Positions 18,777 through 27,620 of a stretch of 64,000 nucleotides of DNA are shown here, in pieces. Positions within the stretch are counted from its first letter, which is position 1. Each line of letters opens with the position of its first letter. The position numbers were made by a program, and so were the translations under genes. The DNA is from Gammaproteobacteria bacterium 42_54_T18 (GTDB lineage Bacteria; Pseudomonadota; Gammaproteobacteria; Pseudomonadales; Ketobacteraceae): contig MAAL01000036.1 in NCBI GenBank assembly GCA_002163245.1, positions 1-64,000 of the forward strand, written 5' to 3'. A model generated the notes under the pieces. That model did no database searches. It saw nothing but the letters and a program-made list of their open reading frames with translations, and had not been told where the DNA came from.

Positions 18777-18864
18777 CGCAACAAATTGAGAAAATACAAA
18801 AAATATCCGCTAAAATGCGTTATTCGCTCTATTTGAGACCATCACTACTACCCCAAGGAAAGCT

Positions 18865-19395
18865 ATGTCCCTTAGGCACGCCATACTCGCTATGCTCGAT
18901 ATTGAAAAAGGCTCCGGATACGACCTGGTAAAACGTTTTGACCAGTCTGTAAGTTATTTTTGGGCAGCGTCATACCAGCAAATTTATCGAGAATTGCAAA
19001 AACTGGAGTCTGAAGCGCTACTTGAAGCTGAGGAGGTAATACAACAAGGAAAGCCTGATAAAAAGATTTATGAAGTCACCCCCAACGGTATTGTTGAACT
19101 GCAAAAATGGCTAGAAAAACCTGCCAAAGCCATGAAAATCAAAGAACCTTTACTCATCAAGATATACGCTGGAGAGCTTGCAGACAGCAAGCATTTAATT
19201 GAAGAAATATCCCAACACCGTTCAGCACACGCAGAACGGCTACAACAATATCAAGAAATGAGCGAGGTTCTTATTAACTTAGAGCAACCATTACGCTCTA
19301 AGTACTTCCTGCCACATCAAACACTAAAACTAGGCATTAAAATTGAAAAAGCCTGGTTAGAGTGGGCTGACGAGACACTACAGGCAATAAATTAA
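18865..19395 (+). CDS. PadR-family transcriptional regulator
   Basis: This 176-residue protein opens with SLRHAILAMLDIEKGSGYDLVKRFD, the PadR winged-helix start. YFWAASYQQIYRELQKLE (recognition helix) and the wing KKIYEVTPNGIVELQKWL follow. The C-terminal half (about 95-176) is the helical PadR dimerisation/effector domain. AAGGAAAG precedes the ATG closely. It is divergent from the FAD oxidoreductase gene. PadR proteins commonly respond to phenolic or hydrophobic small molecules; no ligand can be predicted here. Confidence 0.92.
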   Translation: MSLRHAILAMLDIEKGSGYDLVKRFDQSVSYFWAASYQQIYRELQKLESEALLEAEEVIQQGKPDKKIYEVTPNGIVELQKWLEKPAKAMKIKEPLLIKIYAGELADSKHLIEEISQHRSAHAERLQQYQEMSEVLINLEQPLRSKYFLPHQTLKLGIKIEKAWLEWADETLQAIN

Positions 19396-19538
19396 AAGGT
19401 AATATTCACTCTCATTAAGCCAGAAAACACCGCAAATTTAAGGCGAAAGCCACATTTCCTCCCTATTTGCTCCTTAGTTGGTTTCTAGACTAGATATAAA
19501 TCCAAAGATAGAAATCACAACACTCAAGGAGAACAACC

Positions 19539-20072
19539 ATGTCATCAAACAACAACCAAACAGGAAACAACGTTAACAGCGAGTTTAATAGCTCGTTCGA
19601 TAACCCTTATAATAACGTCGCCAGCTCCCCAAACAGCCCAATCAAAGGTGCAATCGTTATGCTTTTTGCCATTTTAGTGAGCATTAGTGGCATGCTTGCA
19701 GCAGCAAATTCGTACGGTAATTCAGGCGGTAATGCGGACCAAAACCACCCACAGGGTAAAAAGCACAGAGGGCCAGACTTTGACGCAATCGCAACCCAAC
19801 TGCAATTAACAGAAGACCAAACCGAGCAACTCAAAACGTTATTAAAATCACACCACAAAAACCGAAGGCAAGAACGACAATCACAACAACAGAAGCGCCA
19901 GGGTGAACACCAAGCGAAACGGGAATCCCACAAACATGCCCTAGACACCGAACTTTCAGACTTTCTAAGCGAAGAACAAATTACTGATTTACACGAAATA
20001 CTACAAAAGAATCGCCCGCCTCGCCCTTGTGATCGACCATGTGAACACCGAACAGCCTCAAACTACCAATGA
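19539..20072 (+). CDS. Spy/CpxP-like membrane-anchored protein with LTxxQ motif
   Basis: This 177-residue protein has an Asn/Ser-rich N-terminus of about 38 residues, one hydrophobic segment (AIVMLFAILVSISGMLAA, about 39-56), then a basic Gln/His/Arg-rich domain. That domain carries LTEDQTEQLKTLL and, later, LSEEQITDLHEIL, the LTxxQ pair of the Spy/CpxP family. Spy is a periplasmic chaperone and CpxP an envelope-stress sensor. The long stretch before the hydrophobic segment is odd for a cleaved signal peptide and suggests an anchored protein. AAGGAG precedes the ATG. The Bae-like system 2.6 kb upstream makes envelope-stress control plausible. Confidence 0.65.
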   Translation: MSSNNNQTGNNVNSEFNSSFDNPYNNVASSPNSPIKGAIVMLFAILVSISGMLAAANSYGNSGGNADQNHPQGKKHRGPDFDAIATQLQLTEDQTEQLKTLLKSHHKNRRQERQSQQQKRQGEHQAKRESHKHALDTELSDFLSEEQITDLHEILQKNRPPRPCDRPCEHRTASNYQ

Positions 20073-20079
20073 AAACAAA

Positions 20080-20132
20080 CGGTTGATAGCTTTTATTATC
20101 ACGAAACCGAAACGAAACCTTGCTATCAACCG
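20080..20132. repeat. 11-bp inverted repeat between the Spy-like gene and tRNA-Arg
   Basis: CGGTTGATAGC at 20080-20090 is perfectly repeated in inverse at 20122-20132. The 31-base interval contains CGAAAC repeated three times with small gaps. A short T-run follows the left arm, not the right one, so it is not a standard plus-strand terminator. It may shape the 3' end of the Spy-like mRNA or the 5' flank of the tRNA transcript. Confidence 0.4.
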
Positions 20133-20161
20133 CCGCTTACGAATACAATAGCGGCCTCTGC

Positions 20162-20238
20162 GGGCTTGTAGCTCAACTGGATAGAGTACCGGCCTTCGAA
20201 GCCGTTGGTTGCAGGTTCGAATCCTGCCAGGCCCACCA
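20162..20238 (+). tRNA. tRNA-Arg (anticodon TCG)
   Basis: The 77 bases fold as a cloverleaf. Acceptor GGGCTTG pairs with CAGGCCC including one G-T pair. The D-stem is GCTC/GAGT and the anticodon arm has loop CTTCGAA with anticodon TCG at 20196-20198. The T-arm is GCAGG-TTCGAAT-CCTGC, and CCA is encoded at the end. The first pair of the anticodon stem (C/T) is a mismatch. It decodes CGA-type arginine codons. No integrase or duplicated 3' end is next to it. Confidence 0.93.
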
Positions 20239-20269
20239 TATTTTTCCGCAGACCTCGCCAGAAAAACAA

Positions 20270-21124
20270 CTAGCCCAAGCTTACCCATTGTTCACTTTCT
20301 TTCCAAAGTTTTTCAGCTAACACTTTATCTTGCCCAGCATTCGATGCCAAAGCTACCTTACTATCGTCATAATATAACCCACTCTGATTTTCTGTCTCAC
20401 TACTCGTAGCACAGTACAATGTTGTTTGTGCTCCTTCGTCTGTATTCAACATAAAGAACTTTATTAAACGATCCAGTGGCCATGGAACAGAACGCCAAAC
20501 ATCAGAGGCCACAACGCCTGGATGAAGTGAATACGTGGTAATCCCTGTTCCTTCAAGCCGCCGAGATAACTCTGAGGCAAACAAAACATTTGCCAGCTTG
20601 GCAATAGCATATTCTTTTAAGCCCGTGGACGAAGTCGTGGGCCTACGCACAGCTGCAAAATCAATATCCTTCGCTTGTTTATGAGCCTGACTAGACACAA
20701 CAACAATACGGGATGGTGCAGCCTGCTTTAACGACGTTAATAACAATTGCGTTAGCAGAAAATGTCCGACATGGCAGGTGCCGAACGCCAATTCAAATCC
20801 CGATTCTGTCATCCCTTTTTGACCCGCTAACCCAGCATTCGCCACCAACAAATGTAACGGTAAATTCCGGCCAACAAAAAGCGCCGCACAACGTCTTACA
20901 GAATCAAGCTCCCCCAAATCTAACGGTATAAATTCAGCTTTTATCCTACCGGTACTGGAGTTATTGATCTCATCAAGTACCGACTGAGCTTTGGCTTCGG
21001 AACGACATGCCAAGAAAACATGCATACCGCTGGCCGCTAGTGCCAATGCTGTTGTACGGCCAATACCACTACTCGCCCCGGTTACCAGCGCAACTTTCCC
21101 TTCAAGCTGTTCATTGTTAATCAT
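20270..21124 (-). CDS. Short-chain dehydrogenase/reductase
   Basis: This 284-residue SDR has the cofactor motif VTGASSGIGRTT near residue 15, the NAG-type stretch LLVANAGLAG, the catalytic Ser in VVVSSQAH, and YAIAK (Tyr-x3-Lys). The arginine in LACRSEAKA after the second strand suggests NADP(H) preference. Its layout resembles retinol dehydrogenase/WW-domain oxidoreductase-type SDRs. The start ATG is 1 base from the end of the upstream 118-residue membrane protein gene, so they form one unit. The substrate is unknown. Its 3' end lies 31 bases from tRNA-Arg, convergent to it. Confidence 0.88.
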   Translation of the reverse strand: MINNEQLEGKVALVTGASSGIGRTTALALAASGMHVFLACRSEAKAQSVLDEINNSSTGRIKAEFIPLDLGELDSVRRCAALFVGRNLPLHLLVANAGLAGQKGMTESGFELAFGTCHVGHFLLTQLLLTSLKQAAPSRIVVVSSQAHKQAKDIDFAAVRRPTTSSTGLKEYAIAKLANVLFASELSRRLEGTGITTYSLHPGVVASDVWRSVPWPLDRLIKFFMLNTDEGAQTTLYCATSSETENQSGLYYDDSKVALASNAGQDKVLAEKLWKESEQWVSLG

Positions 21125-21125
21125 T

Positions 21126-21482
21126 CTAACGCCCCGCCTTCATTCGCTCTTCTATCGTGTTTACCAAAACCGATGCAAACTCATCTACATTCGGCGCCAA
21201 GATACGCACACCTAGATTCAGAAAAAGCTTCACAAAGCCCGCCGCCAAAAAAAACAACACAATCGTGAAGAAAATAGCAGATGCGGAAAACACCCCAATA
21301 GGCATCACAATATTGCCCTGAGAGGTTTTCATCGTACGGTCCACCTCTGAGATATTGACCAAATATGCGTGCAACGGGTTCGCGGTTGGGGCCTGCACAA
21401 ACTCATAACCCCCCATCAACAACGCCGCAATCCCTGCGACTCCCGCCAATATAAAGATATACCCCATAAAACGACGCGCCAT
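21126..21482 (-). CDS. Small integral membrane protein of unknown function
   Basis: This 118-residue protein has two clear hydrophobic segments, about residues 5-25 (MGYIFILAGVAGIAALLMGGY) and 60-85 (VFSASAIFFTIVLFFLAAGFVKLFL). A periplasmic stretch lies between them, with a short helical tail (NVDEFASVLVNTIEERMKAG). I do not recognise the family. It is the first gene of a two-gene unit with the SDR. GGGGGTATGTT directly precedes the ATG region, a weak ribosome site. Confidence 0.65.
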   Translation of the reverse strand: MARRFMGYIFILAGVAGIAALLMGGYEFVQAPTANPLHAYLVNISEVDRTMKTSQGNIVMPIGVFSASAIFFTIVLFFLAAGFVKLFLNLGVRILAPNVDEFASVLVNTIEERMKAGR

Positions 21483-21539
21483 AACATACCCCCAATATTA
21501 TTGATTTTAGGGGTATGTTAACTCACATTACCAATCCAT

Positions 21540-22280
21540 TCACTTCCAAGATTGCAGGGTTTTTGTTAATCCCTTTGAATGGCCTAAATTACTCTCCATC
21601 AGTTTTTTAATTTCACCACTTTCATAAAGCTCTTTAAAACGCTTTTCGAAACGTGCTTTAGCGGCAATGCCCTTAGGGGTATCAGCAAAGCCAAAGTAGA
21701 TAGGAGAAGACAATACCGACTCCACAATTGCGAACTTATCACTAGCCAACCCTGCCCCTTCCATTAAGGGCTCAAGATCTGCTTTGTAATCCAATACGGC
21801 ATCCGCGCGACCGGCAGCCATCATCTTCATCATGTTCGCCAACGAAACTTTCTCGGTATACTTCATTTTAACATCCGTAATGGCATCAAATGCATAACCA
21901 ATCTTTGCCATCACTTTTTTGCCTTTCAACGTTTGCATGCCTTTCCATGATTTAGCCACATCTGCAGATACCACAGCATCAACAAGATCTTGCTCCACAA
22001 CATAAGCTGCCATGTGCTTATCAGGTATCTCGCCAAAATAAACCCCCAATACAACATCTGCCTTACCGGTTTTAACCATTTCTAAGGATCGCGCATAAGG
22101 CAACACCGAAAATTCCACGGAGTCTGTTGGTTCGTTATAAATTGCCTTCAAAAGGTCAATATAATAGCCTTTCCCTTCTTTAGAGGTATAACCTTCCCAC
22201 ACATCAGTCACAATCTTTAATTGCCCAGCCATTACATTGTTGGCCAATAACAACCCCAGTATCACAATAATTATTCTCAT
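21540..22280 (-). CDS. Periplasmic solute-binding protein, family 3 (amino-acid type), orphan
   Basis: This 246-residue protein has a signal peptide (IIIVILGLLLANNVMA) and a type-3 solute-binding fold. LKIVTDVWEGYTSKEGKGYYIDLLKAIY begins lobe 1, SLEMVKTGKADVVLGVYF is the hinge region, and GRADAVLDYKADLEPLM follows. It lacks the Arg/Asp set typical of true amino-acid binders as far as can be judged by eye. No permease or ATPase gene is adjacent. Such orphan binders can act as scavengers or as sensors for cyclase/kinase partners. It is alone on its strand between the membrane protein gene and a divergent secreted-protein gene. Confidence 0.75.
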   Translation of the reverse strand: MRIIIVILGLLLANNVMAGQLKIVTDVWEGYTSKEGKGYYIDLLKAIYNEPTDSVEFSVLPYARSLEMVKTGKADVVLGVYFGEIPDKHMAAYVVEQDLVDAVVSADVAKSWKGMQTLKGKKVMAKIGYAFDAITDVKMKYTEKVSLANMMKMMAAGRADAVLDYKADLEPLMEGAGLASDKFAIVESVLSSPIYFGFADTPKGIAAKARFEKRFKELYESGEIKKLMESNLGHSKGLTKTLQSWK

Positions 22281-22445
22281 ATCCTTAGCCTCTATTAATA
22301 AAGATCCCAGTCAGTGTAGACCAAATAGCAAGCACACCTAGTCCATATGCGCTTGCTATTTGGTGTTGCTTCACGTCTAATTTTGAGAGCAGCGGCGAAA
22401 AAACCAACAATCAGAACCCGCTGACAAAGCCTGATGGAGGCATAT

Positions 22446-22973
22446 ATGCGTTTTATCTCAATTATCTTGTGTTGTTTTTCTTTGGTTGTGGGGAGTACAA
22501 CCGCCATGGCAGATTCACCGTCACTCAATAAAATGCTACCTGCATACGCCAAAGCGTTCGCTGGCAAAAGCAAAGTTCCTTTTCAGCTTCCTCACCCTGA
22601 GCTCTTAGACATTAAAAAACTTGATGGCTCTGTCGCGAGCCTTCCAGTGGTTGATAGTTATCTCAGCGGTTTATATAAAGACAAAGCCAGCTTAACGCAC
22701 AAAGATATCTCTATGGTATCGATGTTGGCCGGAGCCTATATCGGTCAGACTATTATCAACACCTCTAAAAAGGGCCACCAATGGACATTGCTAACCGAAT
22801 ATGCAAAAAAACACCCAACCACTAAACGCTCCGAGCCTGAAAGCGTTTACACTGAGTATGTTCTCACCAATAAAGCAGAAAACCTCTCCATGCCAATCAA
22901 TCAAGTGGCCCACTATCTAGATTCTGGCAAGGCATTCAGCGCTAAAGAATATGCATTAGAGCAGCTTAAATAG
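22446..22973 (+). CDS. Secreted protein of unknown function
   Basis: This 175-residue protein begins with a signal peptide (FISIILCCFSLVVGSTTAMA, likely cleavage before DSPS). I see no known domain. The mature part is helical with KDISMVSMLAGAYIGQTI and TEYVLTNKAENLSMPINQVAHYL. ATG 22446 is preferred over 22434 because GGAGG lies 6 bases upstream of it. It is divergent from the orphan solute-binding protein, so the two could share control. Confidence 0.65.
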   Translation: MRFISIILCCFSLVVGSTTAMADSPSLNKMLPAYAKAFAGKSKVPFQLPHPELLDIKKLDGSVASLPVVDSYLSGLYKDKASLTHKDISMVSMLAGAYIGQTIINTSKKGHQWTLLTEYAKKHPTTKRSEPESVYTEYVLTNKAENLSMPINQVAHYLDSGKAFSAKEYALEQLK

Positions 22974-23105
22974 TAGAGAGTTTTTCGTAACCTTTACGAA
23001 ACCTTCTAGCAAGAAAAAGATCTGTCAAAAATAAGCCAGCGACTTTTTAAATAGTTAAGTAGCTGGCTTAGCAGTCAACTAAGTAGATCATCCCCTCCCC
23101 AAAAA

Positions 23106-23975
23106 TCACTCCTTTTCCTTCGCTAACTGCTCAAAGTCTTCCGCATAATCCTGCAATGTATTCATAATACGTTTACGCTGCTTCTTAGAAAAGGTTTTAT
23201 CTAACGCAAAATATAACTGCGACAACGATTGTTTGTTTTCTAACATCTTCAATGTAAATGCATCAGTCCAGCCAAAATCTGGCGTCGTTAACAACGATTT
23301 CAAACGCGAACTATATTGTTCCGGATCCCCCCTCCCCTTCAACGTTTGTTTAAATTCCGCTCGCCACTTAAGCCCCGCCTGGTATAACTCCTCACCCATA
23401 GGCTGATACTGCGCGCCCCACTGGCTCACCAACAACTCTTGTTCATCATTAAGGGGGCCCGTCCAACGCTCAATGGTATCGATCACATCGTCGACCTGAC
23501 TCTCTTGCTGCTGCTGAAGGCTTTGCTTAACATAACGTTTTCGGTAACGTTCACCATCCTTATCCAGCGCCTTATATAGCTGCGCTAATTGCTCATCACT
23601 AGCATCAACAAACACCGCAACCACATCCGGGGCGAGGCGCTCCATCAAGACACTAGCCAAACGCTCCGTCTCTCGCTGAAAGCGCTGAATTTCTTGTTCA
23701 TTTAACCCATCATTTACATCATCGGCAATACTACGCAAAAGAGACGCATACTCTGGAAGCTGGCTTTTCCGATGCCAAGCTAAATAGCGCTGTAGACGTT
23801 CATCAAAAAAATCATCTTGCTCCCCGTTCATATCAAGATAATCACTGAGATACCAAGGAATCAACCAATCCAACTGGTTGTACACCAATTTAACAGAACA
23901 ACCACTCGCCGCACAGATCAATATAAGTACAGCAATAACGCCTCGCCATTGCTTATATGATGTTTTTTTACTCAT
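23106..23975 (-). CDS. DUF6279-family lipoprotein
   Basis: This 289-residue protein carries a lipobox (CAASGC, Cys26) after a hydrophobic signal, then SVKLVYNQLDWLIPWYLSDYLDMN and DERLQRYLAWHRKSQLPEYA. That arrangement is characteristic of a widespread proteobacterial lipoprotein family (DUF6279) without known function. The rest is alpha-helical and rich in Gln/Glu, with WTDAFTLKMLENKQ near the end. I start at ATG 23975 (MSKKTSYK), preceded by GGAGGGG. The longer frame adds 18 residues ahead of a proper lipoprotein signal. Confidence 0.75.
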   Translation of the reverse strand: MSKKTSYKQWRGVIAVLILICAASGCSVKLVYNQLDWLIPWYLSDYLDMNGEQDDFFDERLQRYLAWHRKSQLPEYASLLRSIADDVNDGLNEQEIQRFQRETERLASVLMERLAPDVVAVFVDASDEQLAQLYKALDKDGERYRKRYVKQSLQQQQESQVDDVIDTIERWTGPLNDEQELLVSQWGAQYQPMGEELYQAGLKWRAEFKQTLKGRGDPEQYSSRLKSLLTTPDFGWTDAFTLKMLENKQSLSQLYFALDKTFSKKQRKRIMNTLQDYAEDFEQLAKEKE

Positions 23976-24299
23976 CGTTTGCCCCTCCACATCCCTTTCG
24001 CACAATCCCATTATTGAACAGTACCACATTAGGATTCAGACAACAGATGACTGTTTTTTCAGATCTCTAGTTCCTTTTATTTACAGAATAATCGTAATGA
24101 AGTATAAAAAACCTTGTAGCAATAACGTCACCAATAGCACGACCGATCAAGATTGCAGCAATACACCCAATATTGCGAAAAAGATCAATAAAAAAACCGG
24201 TAAAATTACCTTTAGAGAACTATGCTTGCGGTTACAATGGCTCCAACACAACAGCTCTACTACAATGCTAGAACAATCTATTAATAACAAAGGCTTACC
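23976..24299. other. Intergenic region between the DUF6279 gene and tssA
   Basis: This 324-base stretch precedes the first T6SS operon and should hold its promoter, but I see no convincing -35/-10 or -24/-12 pair. A plus-strand frame from ATG 24097 encodes 74 residues (basic, Asn/Thr-rich) and ends at 24321, inside tssA. It has no good ribosome site and I do not call it a gene with confidence. Confidence 0.4.
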
Positions 24300-25439
24300 A
24301 TGGCTTCAGCGGCAATTATAGACATCGAAAGTTTCCTCGCCCCCATATCTGATGACAACCCTGTGGGCTCAGACATTCGAGAAGACCGTTCAGCAAACTC
24401 ATTCTTTTATCAGATCAAAGATGCGAGAGAACGAGCAAGAACAGCTGAGCGTAATGCCATGTTAGAAAATGACGGCGGGGCGAGCGCTATAGAAGAGTGG
24501 CGCAATGTACTTGACGTTGCGCCATCGATTCTTAAAGAAGCCAGTAAAGACATTGAAGTTGCCGCATGGTATATCGAAGCCTTAGTTCGAGTTCACGGTT
24601 ATGCCGGGTTTCGTGACGGGTTAAAACTTGCACAACAACTCGCCGAACACTTCTGGGATGGTATTTACCCCATTCCCGATGAGGACGATTACGAAGACGT
24701 ACGAGAAACACGCTGCGCCCCCTACTCAGGTCTCAACGGTGAAGGTCGTGAAGGAACCATCATGCCACCTCTTCGTAATATTGAAATCACCGAAGACCGC
24801 GAAATGGAGCCTTTTGCCTATTGGCAGTATCTGCAAGCCATGGAGTTGCAAAAGATTGCGGACGAAGAGGTCCGTGAAGAACGCATTGCCACAGCGGGGA
24901 TTAGCATTGATATCTTCCAAAAAGCAATGGATAGCTCAAGCGTCCAATTTTGCCAGGATCTCATCGAGGATATAGAAGGCTGCTTAGAAGCGTTTAAAGA
25001 ACTTACTCAAACACTTGATGATAAAGGTGGCGAATTCTCCCCACCATCAAGCAATATAAAGAACATTCTCACGGAAATACTGGGTGTTATCAAACACCTA
25101 TCTAAAGACAAGCTTGCACTTGCGGCTCCTGCTGAGGACTCCACTGAAGGCGGTGAAGCTAGCGATAGCGCTGATGCCGCACACGGAGCAGCAACAAGTG
25201 GCGCTAGTGTTACTGCTGGAGCGGTCCAAAACAGAGAAGAAGCGTTCAAACAACTATTACGAATCTCAGACTTCTTTATGAAAACCGAACCTCACTCTCC
25301 TGTCCCTTACGCCATTGAGAAAGCGGTTCGCTGGGGCCGCATGCCATTACATGAGCTAATGGGCGAATTATTAACAGATAGCCAAGCCAGAGAAACATAT
25401 GAACTGGTTACAGGTGTCAAATTAGGCGGAGAGGACTAG
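24300..25439 (+). CDS. tssA: T6SS subunit TssA
   Basis: This 379-residue protein has the ImpA_N domain at its start (IESFLAPISDDNPVGSDIREDRS, then WRNVLDVAPSILKEASKDIEVAAWYIEALVRVHGY). An alanine-rich linker at about 285-310 precedes a C-terminal helical domain (EAFKQLLRISDFFMKTEPHSPVPYAIEKAVRWGRM ending LVTGVK). TssA caps the growing sheath-tube and coordinates tail assembly on the baseplate. The C-terminal domain is the short type, without the long VasJ-like membrane extension. It opens the plus-strand T6SS block, with 124 bases before tssB. Confidence 0.93.
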   Translation: MASAAIIDIESFLAPISDDNPVGSDIREDRSANSFFYQIKDARERARTAERNAMLENDGGASAIEEWRNVLDVAPSILKEASKDIEVAAWYIEALVRVHGYAGFRDGLKLAQQLAEHFWDGIYPIPDEDDYEDVRETRCAPYSGLNGEGREGTIMPPLRNIEITEDREMEPFAYWQYLQAMELQKIADEEVREERIATAGISIDIFQKAMDSSSVQFCQDLIEDIEGCLEAFKELTQTLDDKGGEFSPPSSNIKNILTEILGVIKHLSKDKLALAAPAEDSTEGGEASDSADAAHGAATSGASVTAGAVQNREEAFKQLLRISDFFMKTEPHSPVPYAIEKAVRWGRMPLHELMGELLTDSQARETYELVTGVKLGGED

Positions 25440-25563
25440 ACTAGATAAACCGTACAAGCAACATCAGCTTCTAGGCAGTAGCTAAAACAAGACCCAATAC
25501 AACAGAAAAACACAAAACAACCAATCTCACATTCAAACCAGAAGAAAGCCAAAGGGAAACACC

Positions 25564-26079
25564 ATGTCCGATAGCATACATGACAAACTAAAACGAGTAC
25601 GTAAACCTCGTGTCCACATTACATATGATGTGGAAACCAACGGAGCCGTTGAGAAAAAAGAACTGCCCTTCGTAATGGGTGTAATGGGTGACTATTCTGG
25701 TGATAACACCGAAAACAAAAAAGCCCTAAGAGACCGTAAGTTTGTTCAAGTTGATAGAGACAACTTCAACGAAGCGCTAGCGAAGGTAAACCCTAAGCTA
25801 AATATGAAGGTAGAGAATACACTTGCCGACGATGACAGTGAAATTGCTGTTGACCTAGACTTTAAAAACCTGGGTGACTTTGAACCTAACCGCATCGTAG
25901 AACAAGTTGATCCGCTTAAAAAACTGATGGATGCGCGCAACAAACTTCGCGATCTAATGACCAAAGTCGATCGCTCTGATGAACTAGAAACCATTCTGGA
26001 AGATGTGCTACAAAGCACAGATTCATTAAATAATCTTAAAGCCGACCTTGGTGTCGACGGTGAAGGAGACAGCGAATAA
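25564..26079 (+). CDS. tssB: T6SS contractile sheath small subunit TssB
   Basis: This 171-residue protein has the TssB/VipA core: [30 protein letters not shown], then [24 protein letters not shown] and the C-terminal helices around [12 protein letters not shown]. TssB and TssC interlock to build the contractile sheath. AAAGGGAAA precedes the ATG. Its TAA overlaps the tssC ATG by one base (TAATG), so the two are translationally coupled, as expected for a 1:1 heterodimer. Confidence 0.96.
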   Translation: MSDSIHDKLKRVRKPRVHITYDVETNGAVEKKELPFVMGVMGDYSGDNTENKKALRDRKFVQVDRDNFNEALAKVNPKLNMKVENTLADDDSEIAVDLDFKNLGDFEPNRIVEQVDPLKKLMDARNKLRDLMTKVDRSDELETILEDVLQSTDSLNNLKADLGVDGEGDSE

Positions 26080-27551
26080 TGACCGATACTCAAACTGAAG
26101 GCCAAGGCGCAGAAGCATCAGAAGGCGAAAGCCTGAGCGTATTAGAACAAGCAATCGGTGCCACTAAGCAAACCGAACGTGATGAAACTCAAGACCTTCT
26201 GAAAAACCTGACCGAACAAGCAATGTCCGGTACTGTAGCCTGGGATAAGAATCTCTCGGTTACGATGAAAAATGCCATTGATGCCATTGATGCTCAAATT
26301 TCCAAACAGCTTGCGGCCATCATGCATAACGACAAGTTCCAGAAACTTGAAGGCTCTTGGCGCGGCATGAATCACTTGGTAATGAACTCTGAAACAGGAT
26401 CAGGCCTCAAAATCAAAATGCTTAACCTTTCTAAGCGTGAGCTTTTTAAAGACCTTGATAAAGCCGTTGAATTTGATCAAAGCCAAGTCTTCAAGAAAAT
26501 TTATGAAAGTGAATTTGGTATGGCTGGTGGCGAGCCTTATGGCGCAATGATTGGTGATTTCCAATTCACTAACCACCCGGAAGATATCGATCTTCTAACC
26601 AATATGTCTCACGTTGCTGCCGGTGCATTCTGTCCCTTCATCAGCGCCGCGAGCCCTGAAATGTTTGGGTTCGACGAATTCACTGAACTTTCCAAGCCTC
26701 GTGATCTTGAAAAAATCTTTGAGTCTCAAGAATACATTAAATGGCGCAGCTTCCGTGACAGTGAAGACTCACGCTTTGTCACCATGGTAATGCCTGCGGT
26801 TCTTGCCCGCCTACCTTACGGCGAAGACACCAAGCCTGTTGAAGAGTTTGGCTTTGAAGAAGTTGAAGCAGGCCCGGTTGCTCATGAAGATTACTGCTGG
26901 ATGAACGCTGCTTATGTGATGGGTACAACCATGACACAATCATTCGCTGAAACATCTTGGTGTACAGCAATTCGTGGCGCAGAAGGCGGCGGTAAAGTTG
27001 AAGGCCTTCCAGCCCATCTATTTACCAGCGATGATGGCGACACAGACCTTAAGTGCCCTACTGAAATCGGCATCACCGATCGACGTGAAGCAGAACTTAG
27101 CAACCTAGGTTTCTTACCCCTTTGTCACTACAAAAATACAGATTACTCTGTATTCTTTGGCGGCCAAACAGCACAGAAGCCAAAAGTATATGATGACCCA
27201 GCAGCAACGGCTAATGCCTCTATCTCTGCTCGCCTACCTTACATTATGGCTACCTCTCGAATCGCTCACTTCTTAAAAGTTATGGCGCGAGACAAGATTG
27301 GTTCCTTCATGGAAGCTACCGATGCGGAAGATTGGTTAAACCGTTGGATTAATACTTACACCAACAGCAACCCCGCTGCCGGTGCAGAAATGAAGGCCCG
27401 CTACCCTCTTGCGGAAGCAAAAGTGGAAGTGAAGGAAATCCCAGGCCAGCCAGGTTCCTACAATGCAGTTGCATGGTTACGCCCTTGGTTACAAATGGAA
27501 GAACTCAGCGCCTCGCTTCGCATGGTTGCTAGTATTCCTGGTGGCGGTTGA
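26079..27551 (+). CDS. tssC: T6SS contractile sheath large subunit TssC
   Basis: This 490-residue protein is a standard TssC/Vip[19 protein letters not shown] begins the conserved core. Later come [27 protein letters not shown], and the C-terminal sheath region [26 protein letters not shown] that carries the ClpV-accessible and inter-subunit strands. It is coupled to tssB by a one-base overlap and followed by a strong intrinsic terminator. It is therefore probably the best-expressed large gene of the block. A second TssC paralogue follows immediately. Confidence 0.96.
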   Translation: MTDTQTEGQGAEASEGESLSVLEQAIGATKQTERDETQDLLKNLTEQAMSGTVAWDKNLSVTMKNAIDAIDAQISKQLAAIMHNDKFQKLEGSWRGMNHLVMNSETGSGLKIKMLNLSKRELFKDLDKAVEFDQSQVFKKIYESEFGMAGGEPYGAMIGDFQFTNHPEDIDLLTNMSHVAAGAFCPFISAASPEMFGFDEFTELSKPRDLEKIFESQEYIKWRSFRDSEDSRFVTMVMPAVLARLPYGEDTKPVEEFGFEEVEAGPVAHEDYCWMNAAYVMGTTMTQSFAETSWCTAIRGAEGGGKVEGLPAHLFTSDDGDTDLKCPTEIGITDRREAELSNLGFLPLCHYKNTDYSVFFGGQTAQKPKVYDDPAATANASISARLPYIMATSRIAHFLKVMARDKIGSFMEATDAEDWLNRWINTYTNSNPAAGAEMKARYPLAEAKVEVKEIPGQPGSYNAVAWLRPWLQMEELSASLRMVASIPGGG

Positions 27552-27577
27552 TTATTAAGCGCCATTAGCACTACATC

Positions 27578-27603
27578 AAAGCCCCTCCTTCGAGGGGCTT
27601 TTT
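27578..27603 (+). terminator. Intrinsic terminator between tssC and tssC2
   Basis: AAAGCCCCTC and GAGGGGCTTT form a 10-bp perfect stem around a CTTC tetraloop, ending in TTTTT (27599-27603). It lies 26 bases after the tssC stop and 17 bases before the next start. It is strong by composition, so genes from tssC2 onward depend on read-through or on another promoter. This would lift TssB/TssC over the baseplate components. Confidence 0.88.
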
Positions 27604-27620
27604 GCTCGGATTCAACCTTC

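Noticed and set aside
20058-20288. Minus-strand frame of 76 residues containing GRIRTCNQRLRRPVLYPVELQA
   Set aside because: It is the antisense translation of tRNA-Arg, a well-known false protein in databases.
24097-24321. 74-residue frame overlapping the start of tssA
   Set aside because: No ribosome site, no recognised similarity, Asn/Thr-rich composition; more likely leader DNA of the T6SS operon.
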